A stretch of DNA of 64,000 nucleotides from Oscillospiraceae bacterium. GTDB lineage: Bacteria > Bacillota > Clostridia > Oscillospirales > Ruminococcaceae. The notes under the pieces were generated by a model. It made no database searches, was not told the origin of the DNA, and saw only the letters and a list, made by a program, of their open reading frames with translations. The stretch covers positions 1-64,000 of the forward strand of contig JAFWQJ010000020.1 in the NCBI GenBank assembly GCA_017545185.1, written 5' to 3'. The translations under genes and the position numbers were made by a program. How positions within the stretch are numbered: position 1 is the stretch's first letter; every line of letters begins with the position of its first letter. This document shows positions 8,419 to 16,229 of this stretch, in pieces.

Positions 8419-9384
8419 TCACGATTTCGGCATAAGCTGCGGCACGATCTGATCGAGCACTGCCTTGGCCTTGTCATAGGCCGCCTGCATTTCCTCTTTG
8501 CTGTTCATGGTCTCCTCCGGGATGCGGAGTGCCAGATAGCTGCCCTCTTTCAGCTGCGATTCCACATTTGCAAGATCCGTGAAATTCGTCTTGTCAATGT
8601 GCAGCCGGAAGCTCTCCGCGAACGGGCAGTCCGGATACAGCTCCTTCATGCTGACGAACATATCCGCCGGCTGAAGATATTCCTCCGCATCGGGATCGGC
8701 CAGCACCAGCATACAGGTATCGCTCTGGAACTGCACGTAAAGCTGCGTATTATACGCCGCGACCGCCGTGCCGCCCATTTCCATCGTCACCTTGGAAACG
8801 GGAACATAGAGCACCTCGGCGATCTGCTTGCCGTCGCCGTTATAGTCCGGCACCATGCCCGCCAGCCAGTCGCTGACCAGATAGGAATCCGATTCAAACT
8901 CCGCATTCTCCGAGAGCAGCAGCAGCCGGAAATCCGGATCGACACGCGTCACATAATCATAGATCAGGAATGCGCCCAGCAATACCACAAACGCCGCAAT
9001 GCCGAGCCACCATTTTGCGTGATAGAACCAGTTGCCGATGCGCTGCCAGAGGGTATACTTCTTCGGTGCATCTTCCTCGCGGAACACCTTGTCGCTGTCG
9101 GTGATGACGCCCTGCTTCAGGCGGATCAGATCGACCTTTTCCTCTGCCAGCTCCTTTGCATATTCCTCGCGTGCACGGTAGGCGGCCTCCTCGGCAGCCT
9201 GCTGACGCCTGCGCTCCTTCAGTTCCTCGTCACGTCGCAGCTTTGCCTGCTGCTCCGCCGCATTCCGGAATGCGGAGACCTTTCCGGCGGGCAGATTTTC
9301 CTGCTCTGCCTCCGGCTGACTGTTCTGCTCCGCCTCCGGCTGATTCTCTTTCTCTGCCTGCATTTCCGGTTCTTTCTCCTGCAA
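8419..9384 (-). CDS. Membrane-anchored protein with long charged coiled coil
   Basis: A protein of 321 residues that I do not recognise. Residues 1-110 are Gln/Glu/Lys/Arg-rich, with a predicted coiled coil (about 37-90) and Q-E-A repeats at the very N-terminus. One transmembrane helix (about 127-146, IAAFVVLLGAFLIYDYV) follows, and then an outer domain of about 170 residues. The start is TTG: AGGGGGTGA, overlapping the stop of the PHP gene, is well spaced for it. It is the last gene of the dut/DUF4321/PHP operon. The layout suggests a cytoplasmic coiled coil linked to an extracytoplasmic domain, but no function can be assigned. Confidence 0.82.
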   Translation of the reverse strand: MQEKEPEMQAEKENQPEAEQNSQPEAEQENLPAGKVSAFRNAAEQQAKLRRDEELKERRRQQAAEEAAYRAREEYAKELAEEKVDLIRLKQGVITDSDKVFREEDAPKKYTLWQRIGNWFYHAKWWLGIAAFVVLLGAFLIYDYVTRVDPDFRLLLLSENAEFESDSYLVSDWLAGMVPDYNGDGKQIAEVLYVPVSKVTMEMGGTAVAAYNTQLYVQFQSDTCMLVLADPDAEEYLQPADMFVSMKELYPDCPFAESFRLHIDKTNFTDLANVESQLKEGSYLALRIPEETMNSKEEMQAAYDKAKAVLDQIVPQLMPKS

Positions 9385-9390
9385 TGCAGT

Positions 9391-10077
9391 TCACCCCCTG
9401 TTTATATCCGGCCGGATCAACCCGGCGATTTTCCCCTGCAGAACCGCGTCTGCATAATCCTTTGACGAGCGGATATCGGCCTCTGTCAGGATGCCGCCGC
9501 CGAACGCCCCGGGTGCATGTGCATCGGAACCGGAGGTCTGCAGCAGACCGTAGCTTTCGGCATACCACACCGCCCGTTCATTGTCAATTTCTTCGTAATT
9601 GCCTCTGTTATACGTCTCCACGGCATCGACCTTATCCGGAAGCAGCTTCAGATACGGCACATAATGTGCGATCCGGAACGGGTGCGCATGGACAATGCAT
9701 CCGCCCTCGCCGCGGATCATCCGGAAATAGTCCAGCGGTGCAAGCGTCACGGTCTCGGGATGCGCGATCAGCCATTCCGGGGAAAAGCCGTAGGTCAGGA
9801 AGTCGTTTCCCTCCCATGTGTATTCCCAGCCAAAGCACACGCGCAGGCCGATCTGCTCCCCTGCCGCTTTTGCATGTTCATAGCCGAGGCAGAACTGCCG
9901 CGCCCATTCCTCCCACGGCAGATCGCGGTTCACCGCCGTATTGCCGTGCCAGAAGTGATCGGTGACGATCATCCCGTCATAGCCTGCCGCTTTGCAGGCC
10001 GCAGCCATTTCCGCAGCAGATGCCTTTCCGCAGGCACTGCCCTCCGCGGTGTGCATATGCGTTTCCCAGCGCATCAT
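9391..10077 (-). CDS. PHP-domain metal-dependent phosphoesterase
   Basis: A protein of 228 residues with the PHP signature motifs in order: HMHT near the N-terminus, TDHFWHGN, HAHP in the middle and SGSDAHAPG near the C-terminus. These His/Asp clusters bind two or three metal ions in PHP phosphoesterases related to the polymerase/histidinol-phosphatase domain. The start is the first of two adjacent ATGs, eight bases after GGAGG. An in-frame ATG eleven codons upstream lacks a site. Substrate unknown. It lies between the DUF4321-like gene and the coiled-coil membrane gene. Confidence 0.88.
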   Translation of the reverse strand: MMRWETHMHTAEGSACGKASAAEMAAACKAAGYDGMIVTDHFWHGNTAVNRDLPWEEWARQFCLGYEHAKAAGEQIGLRVCFGWEYTWEGNDFLTYGFSPEWLIAHPETVTLAPLDYFRMIRGEGGCIVHAHPFRIAHYVPYLKLLPDKVDAVETYNRGNYEEIDNERAVWYAESYGLLQTSGSDAHAPGAFGGGILTEADIRSSKDYADAVLQGKIAGLIRPDINRG

Positions 10078-10149
10078 AGAACATGCCTCCGCTCCTGACG
10101 CAGACAGCATGTGCCGCAGAGTTTCCCCGACGGTACATGCCGTTTCCGT

Positions 10150-10413
10150 TTATTTGATCATATCAGAGACCTTCGGTGCAATGGCGACTGCCAGCGCGAT
10201 AAAGAAGATCTGCAGGAAATTGATCGAGACATTCAGCTCCACCGTCAGCTTCAGCGCACTGAGCCCGAGTGTCGCCGGTCCGATATCGAAGATCAGACTT
10301 TTTCCGAGCCAGCGAAGCGCCGGCTCACTCACATTGAGACAGGCATTGCCGAGGTAATGCCCGACTAAAATCGCAATGATAATGAGGAACAAATATGTCA
10401 GCTTCAGTTTCAT
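10150..10413 (-). CDS. Small DUF4321-like membrane protein
   Basis: An 87-residue protein with two membrane helices: an N-terminal one (LTYLFLIIIAILVGHYLG) and a C-terminal one (INFLQIFFIALAVAIA). The hydrophobic layout, length and conserved G-P/L-G-L-S-A-L-K-L segment fit the DUF4321 family of small Firmicutes membrane proteins of unknown function. AAAGGA precedes the ATG. An open frame continues upstream of this start but has no signal and an unlike composition, so I exclude it. Confidence 0.8.
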   Translation of the reverse strand: MKLKLTYLFLIIIAILVGHYLGNACLNVSEPALRWLGKSLIFDIGPATLGLSALKLTVELNVSINFLQIFFIALAVAIAPKVSDMIK

Positions 10414-10459
10414 TTGGCAGTATCCTTTCTTTTGGTTTTCTTTTGTTCTTTCTGTATGG

Positions 10460-10897
10460 TCATCTTCCGGTCGAGCCGAAGCCGCCCTCACCGCGTACCG
10501 TTTCCGGCAGCGTGTCGGCCTCCGCCGTTTCCGGCAGATAAACAGGAACCGTAATGAGCTGCGCGATGCGCATTCCGTCTGTGATCTCAAAGGGCACGCT
10601 GCTCTGATTGATGAGCGGCACGCAGATCTCGCCGCGGTAATCGGTATCGACAATGCCGACGCCGTTTGCCATGCCGATGCCGTGCTTTGCAGCCAGTCCG
10701 GAGCGTGCGCAGAGCATCAGCATCGCATCGCAGCGGTCGAGTGCCGCAGCCAGTCCCGTGGGGATCAGGCGGATCTCATGCGGCGGAATGACGACCGGCG
10801 CCTCCAGGCAGGCCGAGAGGTCGAGTCCGGCACTTTCGGCAGTTGCGCGCACGGGGATCACGGCGGATTCCCGCAGCCGTTTGAATGTCAGCTTCAT
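10460..10897 (-). CDS. dut: Deoxyuridine 5'-triphosphate nucleotidohydrolase (dUTPase)
   Basis: A trimeric-type dUTPase of 145 residues. It hydrolyses dUTP to dUMP and pyrophosphate, keeping uracil out of DNA and feeding thymidylate synthesis. All family motifs are present in order: SAGLDLSA, the CARSGLAAKHGI region, GIVDTDYRGE with the catalytic Asp, the M-RIAQLI motif, and the C-terminal RGEGGFGSTGR arm that closes the active site. AAAGGGA precedes the chosen ATG; an ATG seven codons upstream lacks a site. A sigma-A promoter lies at 10950-10978, making this the first gene of the operon. Confidence 0.95.
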   Translation of the reverse strand: MKLTFKRLRESAVIPVRATAESAGLDLSACLEAPVVIPPHEIRLIPTGLAAALDRCDAMLMLCARSGLAAKHGIGMANGVGIVDTDYRGEICVPLINQSSVPFEITDGMRIAQLITVPVYLPETAEADTLPETVRGEGGFGSTGR

Positions 10898-10949
10898 GGT
10901 TATCCCTTTCATTCGCAATGTTCAGGACGAACATCCGTCTTATCAATTA

Positions 10950-10978
10950 AGTATACCATAAACCGGAGAATTTTGCAA
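10950..10978 (-). promoter_or_regulatory. Sigma-A promoter of the dut operon
   Basis: On the minus strand TTGCAA and TATACT are spaced by 17 bases, about 50 bases before the dut start. Confidence 0.75.
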
Positions 10979-11033
10979 GCGATTCCGGTAAATTTGTTGC
11001 GGATCACAGAAAAAAAACGTCTTTTTTTGCGGT

Positions 11034-11561
11034 TCAGCAGTACCGGAGATACCGGAGATCCTCAAAAAGGGAATCCGGCTCCTTCCGGAAAAAGAGCTTC
11101 GGCCGGTATTCGCAGTACGGCGCACAGACAAAATTGCAGACCGTCAGATCATAATACCAGATGCCGGTATAGTCGTAAGCCCCGCGCTGATTGTACACGA
11201 TCCTGCCGTATCCGCCGGGCAGGATGCGCATTTTCTCGCTGTAAAGCCCGTCGCTTTCCTTTCCGCAGTATGCGACCCGGTATGCGCCGTCTGCTTCCGT
11301 GATCTGCAGCCTTGCCGGATACGGCGGCTTCCGCAGCGGTTCGGCGGACAGAATCTCTGCGCCGTAAGTACGGACAGTCTCACCGGTGCAGGCAATGCCC
11401 GCCTGATTTTGCCGCAGCATCACCGAATGGATCAGCACGGCATCCTCCTCCGGCATCTCCTGCGGCAGCAGCCGGAAGCGTACCGCCTTTCGCGCTGCCG
11501 CATGAACGGGATCGCGGACATCCTTCTGCCAGCGCAGCGTAATCAACTGGATATAGAGCAT
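11034..11561 (-). CDS. Hypothetical protein
   Basis: A 175-residue soluble protein of mixed alpha/beta composition, unrecognised. It is rich in Tyr and Arg, with a C-terminal half of short aromatic beta segments (GIWYYDLTVCNFVCAPYCEY) and several Cys residues. GGAGGG precedes the ATG at normal spacing, supporting a real gene. It follows the BspA-like gene at 11643, with a complex hairpin between them. No function can be inferred. Confidence 0.7.
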   Translation of the reverse strand: MLYIQLITLRWQKDVRDPVHAAARKAVRFRLLPQEMPEEDAVLIHSVMLRQNQAGIACTGETVRTYGAEILSAEPLRKPPYPARLQITEADGAYRVAYCGKESDGLYSEKMRILPGGYGRIVYNQRGAYDYTGIWYYDLTVCNFVCAPYCEYRPKLFFRKEPDSLFEDLRYLRYC

Positions 11562-11585
11562 GGTTTCCCTCCGGAAAACAGCGCA

Positions 11586-11637
11586 CGGGCACCGTCCGGA
11601 GCCTCTGCGGAAACCCGCAGCCCCGGACAGCGCCCGT
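11586..11637 (-). terminator. Complex hairpin downstream of the LRR_5 gene
   Basis: An extended stem is possible: GGGC/GCCC outer pairs, then GTCCGG/CCGGAC, then an inner CTGCGG/CCGCAG hairpin. TGTTTT follows on the minus strand. It may terminate the gene at 11643 or structure a shared mRNA with the next gene. Confidence 0.45.
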
Positions 11638-11642
11638 TGTGT

Positions 11643-12476
11643 TCAGCGATACATCGCAATGATTTCTTCCTTCTGCAGACCGACTCTGTCGGAGCAGTCA
11701 TACTCCTCATAGAACAGTCTGGTCGGCGTATTGACCGGCACGGTATGCCGTCCGCCCGCGTGCTTATACTGCGTGATGCGGAAGCTGATGCCGGTATCGT
11801 CCACGGCATCCAGCATGACGGACATATTGCTCTCGCTCTGCTCCGTCCCGATCAGATGCGCGGATGTGGAGAACTGATAGATCTCCGGCAGCGTATACGA
11901 TCTCGTATGCGTGATCGTCAGCACGCGCTTTCTGGTCGCAAGGATCCGCTCCTGCTGCGGCGTATTGACGAACGCGTCCAGCGCGATCAGATCCGGCATG
12001 GATGCGACGCGCAAAGTCTTGAGTCTTGCGCAGCCGGAAAACGCACCGGTGCGGATCGCACGCAGCGAGCGCGGCAGCGTGACAGCCTCCAGCGCGGCGC
12101 AGTTATGGAACGCGTTTGCACCGATCACCGCGACGCCCTCCGGGATCGTGATCTCCCGCAGGAGACCGCAGCCCTCAAAGCAGCCGATCCCGATCACGCC
12201 CGGCGCACCGTCCGGATACCGCATTTCACCCGGCATCACGACGTTTTCAAGCATATCGCAGTCACGGAACGCATAGGCGCCCAATTCGCAAAGCGAATTG
12301 GAAAGCGTTGCACGGCTGAGCTTCCGGCACTCCCGGAATCCGCTCTCACCGATGATGATGACAGAATCCGGCATTTCCAGCTCTGTGATCTCCCGTCCGC
12401 GGAACTCGGCGCGGTCAACGCGGTCTGCTCTGCGGTAACGGATCTTTTCCGCATTTTGTTTTTTGAATAAACCCAT
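11643..12476 (-). CDS. Cytoplasmic BspA-like leucine-rich repeat (LRR_5) protein
   Basis: A 277-residue protein with at least five LRR_5 units between about 30 and 160 (for example FRECRKLSRATLSNSLCELG, FRDCDMLENVVMP, FHNCAALEAVTLPRSL, FSGCARLKTLRVASM), then a beta-rich C-terminal domain of unknown type. Unlike the five LRR proteins at 40745-50946 it has no signal peptide and no dockerin, so it should remain inside the cell. The chosen ATG follows GGGG at eight bases. LRR_5 domains generally bind proteins; the partner is unknown. Confidence 0.82.
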   Translation of the reverse strand: MGLFKKQNAEKIRYRRADRVDRAEFRGREITELEMPDSVIIIGESGFRECRKLSRATLSNSLCELGAYAFRDCDMLENVVMPGEMRYPDGAPGVIGIGCFEGCGLLREITIPEGVAVIGANAFHNCAALEAVTLPRSLRAIRTGAFSGCARLKTLRVASMPDLIALDAFVNTPQQERILATRKRVLTITHTRSYTLPEIYQFSTSAHLIGTEQSESNMSVMLDAVDDTGISFRITQYKHAGGRHTVPVNTPTRLFYEEYDCSDRVGLQKEEIIAMYR

Positions 12477-12548
12477 GATAAATACCCCAATCCCATTCAA
12501 AGATGATATTTTATGCAAGTACGCGGTACTGCCGCGAACCCCATCACT

Positions 12549-12588
12549 GAAAAAACGGAATGCTGCCGTACTCCCCAATACGGCGGCT
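12549..12588 (-). terminator. Terminator of the dlt-like operon
   Basis: On the minus strand GCCGCCGTA and TACGGCAGC form a nine-base stem, followed by ATTCCG and TTTTTT. It closes the seven-gene unit that starts at the promoter at 20056-20084. Confidence 0.85.
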
Positions 12589-12593
12589 TTCCC

Positions 12594-13256
12594 TTACATC
12601 ACGATCGTGTAGACGATCTGCTTGATGCTGTCGCCGTTCAGGAAGAATCTGACGGCCTTCCCCTCCGTCTGATAGCTTGCGTAGGCCGGTGTTTCCTGTG
12701 TCGGCGTGCCGTACTTCGCAATGAGATCATCATAGGAATCCCCGACCTTGATGCCCTCATTCGTTGCAGCGGAGCTGTCGTTCAGATCGACCTCATAGAG
12801 CCGGTTGAGCGACTGATCGTGCTCGTCCGGATAGGTGACGACCTGTACGCCGCCGTAGGTGTAGTAATAGCTGGAGCCGGTGAAGGCGCAGGACGGCGCC
12901 TCAAAGACGCTTTCCGCCTCACCGAGCTTTTCGAGCACCGGTGCGGCCTCCTCACCGACGACGATCGCCGTGCCGTTCAGCACATAGTCAAACGCGATCG
13001 AACCTGCATCCGCGGGCGTATCCTGCGGTGCTTCGCTGTCAGAGCTTTCTGCCGGCTCTGCGCTGTCTGTTTCAAAATCATCGTCCGGCATGACCTCCGG
13101 CAGCTCGTTCTGTGCGCTGTCAGCCGCTTCCGATGCCGCGCTGTCACCCGCTGCGGACGAATCCGCCGTGCTGCTGCCGGTATTTCCGCCGCAGCCGGTC
13201 ATTCCCGTGAGCATCGCCGCAGCGAGCACCGCTGCGAGGATTGCTTTTCTGTTCAT
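12594..13256 (-). CDS. Lipoprotein at the end of the dlt-like operon
   Basis: A 220-residue exported lipoprotein. A short signal peptide ends in the lipobox MTGC (Cys23), followed by a long Ser/Ala/Asp/Glu-rich spacer and a globular domain from about 95. The segment GIKVGDSYDDLIAKYGTP resembles motifs in SmpA/BamE-type and related small lipoproteins, but I cannot assign the family. AAAGGAAG precedes the ATG (MNRKAILAAV). It lies 31 bases downstream of the SGNH gene and shares the operon terminator, so it may assist surface modification. Confidence 0.8.
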   Translation of the reverse strand: MNRKAILAAVLAAAMLTGMTGCGGNTGSSTADSSAAGDSAASEAADSAQNELPEVMPDDDFETDSAEPAESSDSEAPQDTPADAGSIAFDYVLNGTAIVVGEEAAPVLEKLGEAESVFEAPSCAFTGSSYYYTYGGVQVVTYPDEHDQSLNRLYEVDLNDSSAATNEGIKVGDSYDDLIAKYGTPTQETPAYASYQTEGKAVRFFLNGDSIKQIVYTIVM

Positions 13257-13287
13257 GTGTGATCTTCCTTTCCTTGTGTTGAAAGGC

Positions 13288-14355
13288 TCACGCCTCTCCC
13301 TTGACATTGCCGTACTGCTCCAGATTCTTCAGCTGCCGTTCGATCTCCGCGTCATATCTGGCGCAGATATCGTTCCACTCTGCCTGAAGCACCGGCTCCT
13401 GACTGCGATCCTGAAGATCGTATCTGTCCTTCAGATACCCGCCGAACCAGTCGGCAAGCTTTTCCGCACCGTACACATTCAGGTGCAGGCCGCCGTCGTA
13501 GGTATCCGTCTCAAAATCAATGCCTGTCGCTTCCAGCTTGTCATCATTCAGAAAGTTGACATAGGGTAAATGATACTTCTCCGCGTAGTCGGTGATCTGC
13601 CGATCCCATTCGTCATACCAGAACGGATACAGCGACGGCGCCTTGATGAGCACCAGCTGAATATTGTTCTCCGCGCAGAGCTGCATCATTCTGCCGAGAT
13701 AATCCCAGCAGGTATCGCTGAACGCATAATCGGTCAGCGGTGTCGGATTCGGGACTTTCTGTGCAGGCTTCACATCCGCCCGCAGATAATAGCCGGAAAA
13801 GAAATTCGGCTCCGCCCCGAAGTAATATTTGAGATCGTCCGATGTCAGCTCACTCCAGCGGGAATGATACCGCAGCACCGGAAAGACGTAGGAAAGCGCG
13901 CTTTCCTCATCCGTCATGGACGCCCTGATGTTGCCGATCTTCGAGGACGACCAGCGCATCCCCTCAATGGACATGCGGTTATAGGCCTCATTCTGCGGCT
14001 CGCCGTATTTCATCGAAAGCACGTTGAATACAACGACCTTCGGCTTCTCATACCGCAGCGTATCCTCCAGCAGATAATAGGACTGCCAGATCAGCTGCTG
14101 TGCAGAGCCGCGGATCGCGGACGAGATGCCGTAATTGCGCCAGAGCGTCACCGGCGAGAAATTCTCGTAGCATTCGCAGTCGCCGACGAACAGCACATCA
14201 TGATCCATGCCGCTGCTGTAGTAATCCGCAATGAGATTGCCCTCGACCACATCGGACATATATTTCGGCTGGACAAGCCGCTGATAGGCAGCCAGCACGG
14301 CACCGGCGGTCAGCGTCATGGCCAGACCGGCGATCAGCACTTTATTCTTTGCCAT
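13288..14355 (-). CDS. SGNH-hydrolase-like, DltD-position protein with Cys in place of the nucleophile Ser
   Basis: A 355-residue protein with one N-terminal membrane helix and an outer SGNH/DltD-like domain. In block I, where the family has G-D/S-S, this protein reads VLFVGDCECYENFSP, so Cys60 takes the expected nucleophile position. The C-terminal Asp-His region is present (YDGGLHLNVYGAEKL; Asp287, His291). Partners of MBOAT acyltransferases in dlt-type operons sit in this position and take part in transfer of the acyl group outside the membrane. GAGGAG lies five bases before the ATG; the gene follows dltB by 22 bases. It is DltD-like by context; sequence similarity to canonical DltD is weak. 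Confidence 0.8.
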   Translation of the reverse strand: MAKNKVLIAGLAMTLTAGAVLAAYQRLVQPKYMSDVVEGNLIADYYSSGMDHDVLFVGDCECYENFSPVTLWRNYGISSAIRGSAQQLIWQSYYLLEDTLRYEKPKVVVFNVLSMKYGEPQNEAYNRMSIEGMRWSSSKIGNIRASMTDEESALSYVFPVLRYHSRWSELTSDDLKYYFGAEPNFFSGYYLRADVKPAQKVPNPTPLTDYAFSDTCWDYLGRMMQLCAENNIQLVLIKAPSLYPFWYDEWDRQITDYAEKYHLPYVNFLNDDKLEATGIDFETDTYDGGLHLNVYGAEKLADWFGGYLKDRYDLQDRSQEPVLQAEWNDICARYDAEIERQLKNLEQYGNVKGEA

Positions 14356-14377
14356 GGTCACTCCTCAAAGCCTGCCG

Positions 14378-15970
14378 TCAGAACTGATTGTAGATGAACT
14401 GACTGGAATCGTAGCCGATGCCGTAGGCACCGAAGATCAGCACGGTCAGCAGCAGCACGACAGTCAGGCAGCAGCTCAGCACGCGGGATCTTTCCCAGAC
14501 GCGCTTTCTGACGCTGCCCTTTCTGCCGAGCATACTTGCCGTGAACAGGATCAGCGTTCCGGCGATCAGCACGCCGTAATCCGCCGCAGTCAGCTTCAGC
14601 TTCATCAGGCTGCCGTCCGTAAAGATCTGCACATTCCACATGGTAAACATCGTGCCGAACATCTTAAACGTCAGCGGCACATCGCGGTAGCAGTCGAACA
14701 TGCGCAGGCAGCCCATCATGAGCGTGGTGCGGATCGCCATGAACCCGTCATAGGGGCGCGAATTGCTCCACGCACATTTCTTGTGGAATTTGTTGTAAAG
14801 CGGGGTGCAGCGCTCGGAGATCAGGATGATGACCGCATTCAGCAGACCCCAGACGATGAAGTTCCACGCCGCGCCGTGCCAGAGACCCGTCACGAACCAG
14901 ACGGCGATCGTCGAAACATACACCGGCAGATATTTGCCGATGTTCTTGCCGAGCTTTTCGCGGCTCCATTTGGAGAGCTTCAGCATCGGCTGCGCCACGC
15001 TGACCGGATAGAACAGATAGTCCTTGAACCACGTACCGAGCGTGATATGCCAGCGGCGCCAGTATTCGGTGATATTCTTCGAGAAGAACGGGCGCTGGAA
15101 ATTCTCCGTGACCGGAATGCCGAGCACCTGCCCGATGCCGATCGTGATATCAATGCCGCCCGTGAAATCGGCGTAAAGCTGCAGCGTATAGTAGAGCATC
15201 CCGAGCAGCGCGTACATGCCCTGATACTGCTCCGGATCGGAGATCAGCAGCGTGACGGCGGGCAGGATGCGGTCTGCCAGCGCGACCTTTTTGAAGTAGC
15301 CCCAGAGGATGCGCTGCACGCCGAGCTGGACGCGCTCCGCGTCAAATCCGTTTCCGGCATAGAGCCCCTTTGCAAGGTCGTCATACCGGGAGATCGGTCC
15401 CTGAATGAGCTGCGGGAAGAAGGACACGAACAGTGCCAGTCTCGCAAAATTCTTTTCGCAGGGATATTTCTCGCGGTAGACGTCGATCGCATAGCCCATG
15501 GTCTGGAACAGATAAAAGGAAATGCCCATCGGCAGCAGGAAATTCGGGACAGGCAGCGTCCCGCGCTCCCCGAACCAGCCGATGATGCCGTTCAGATTGT
15601 TCATCGTGAACGCGCCGTACTTGATGACGGCGAGCATCCCGAAATTGAACACGAGCAGCAGTATGAGCCAGCGTCTGCGCTTTTTCTTTTCGGCTTCCTT
15701 GAACGCTTTTTTCTCGTCCCTGCTCCATTCGGATTTATGCGCAGAAACGGCATCCTTTGCCGCCGCCGCCATTTTCTCGATGCGCTTCGTGACAAAGAAT
15801 GTCGTCGCCGCAGTCGCCCCGATATAGAGCAGATTCGTCCAGCCGGAATACGCATAAAACGCGATGCTTGCCGCAAGCAGCAGCATCCAGCGGAATTTCT
15901 GCGGGATCAGGAAATAGACGAAAAACAGCAGGATCAGCCCGAAGATAAAGAGCGAATCGGTGAACAGCAT
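14378..15970 (-). CDS. dltB: MBOAT-family O-acyltransferase, DltB-like
   Basis: A 530-residue polytopic membrane protein with about eleven hydrophobic segments. The MBOAT signature with the catalytic His is VTGLWHGAAWNFIVWG, preceded by FWRRWHITLGTWFKDYLFYP, here FSKNITEYWRRWHITLGTWF in part. DltB passes the aminoacyl group from the charged carrier protein across the membrane. The ATG overlaps the TAA of the carrier gene (TAATG), so the two are translationally coupled. The order ligase, carrier, MBOAT, SGNH differs from the usual dltA-B-C-D. The Lys/Glu-rich loop around 70-105 is cytoplasmic-like. Confidence 0.9.
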   Translation of the reverse strand: MLFTDSLFIFGLILLFFVYFLIPQKFRWMLLLAASIAFYAYSGWTNLLYIGATAATTFFVTKRIEKMAAAAKDAVSAHKSEWSRDEKKAFKEAEKKKRRRWLILLLVFNFGMLAVIKYGAFTMNNLNGIIGWFGERGTLPVPNFLLPMGISFYLFQTMGYAIDVYREKYPCEKNFARLALFVSFFPQLIQGPISRYDDLAKGLYAGNGFDAERVQLGVQRILWGYFKKVALADRILPAVTLLISDPEQYQGMYALLGMLYYTLQLYADFTGGIDITIGIGQVLGIPVTENFQRPFFSKNITEYWRRWHITLGTWFKDYLFYPVSVAQPMLKLSKWSREKLGKNIGKYLPVYVSTIAVWFVTGLWHGAAWNFIVWGLLNAVIILISERCTPLYNKFHKKCAWSNSRPYDGFMAIRTTLMMGCLRMFDCYRDVPLTFKMFGTMFTMWNVQIFTDGSLMKLKLTAADYGVLIAGTLILFTASMLGRKGSVRKRVWERSRVLSCCLTVVLLLTVLIFGAYGIGYDSSQFIYNQF

Positions 15971-16209
15971 TATTCGTCCTCAAGCTCCGCGATCATATTG
16001 GCGAGTGCATCCGCCGAGTTGAAGTTCTCCGGCACGATCTTGTCCGCCCGAATGGTCACGTCAAATTCGTTGCTCAGCTCGGAAATGAGCGTCACAATGT
16101 CAAAGGAGTCCAGGATCTTGCCGTCGATCAGTCTGGTTTCGTTTTCAAAATCAACATCCTCATGCAGATCCTGCAGGATGCCGATGATCGTTTCGCGAAT
16201 CTCGTTCAT
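15970..16209 (-). CDS. dltC: Aminoacyl carrier protein, DltC-like
   Basis: A 79-residue acyl-carrier-type protein. The phosphopantetheine attachment site is Ser35 in the sequence GKILDSFDIVTL, and the acidic four-helix layout (NEIRETIIGILQDL, DSFDIVTLISELSNEF, SADALANMIAELEDE) is typical. In dlt systems this protein carries the amino acid made active by DltA and hands it to DltB. It sits between the ligase and MBOAT genes and overlaps the latter. The size matches DltC; the amino acid carried is not settled (see findings). Confidence 0.92.
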   Translation of the reverse strand: MNEIRETIIGILQDLHEDVDFENETRLIDGKILDSFDIVTLISELSNEFDVTIRADKIVPENFNSADALANMIAELEDE

Positions 16210-16229
16210 CTTAGCTTCCTCCGTTTTTG

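Noticed and set aside
11643-12476. Assigning this LRR_5 protein to the dockerin-LRR family.
   Set aside because: It lacks a signal peptide and dockerin, so it is a cytoplasmic relative only.
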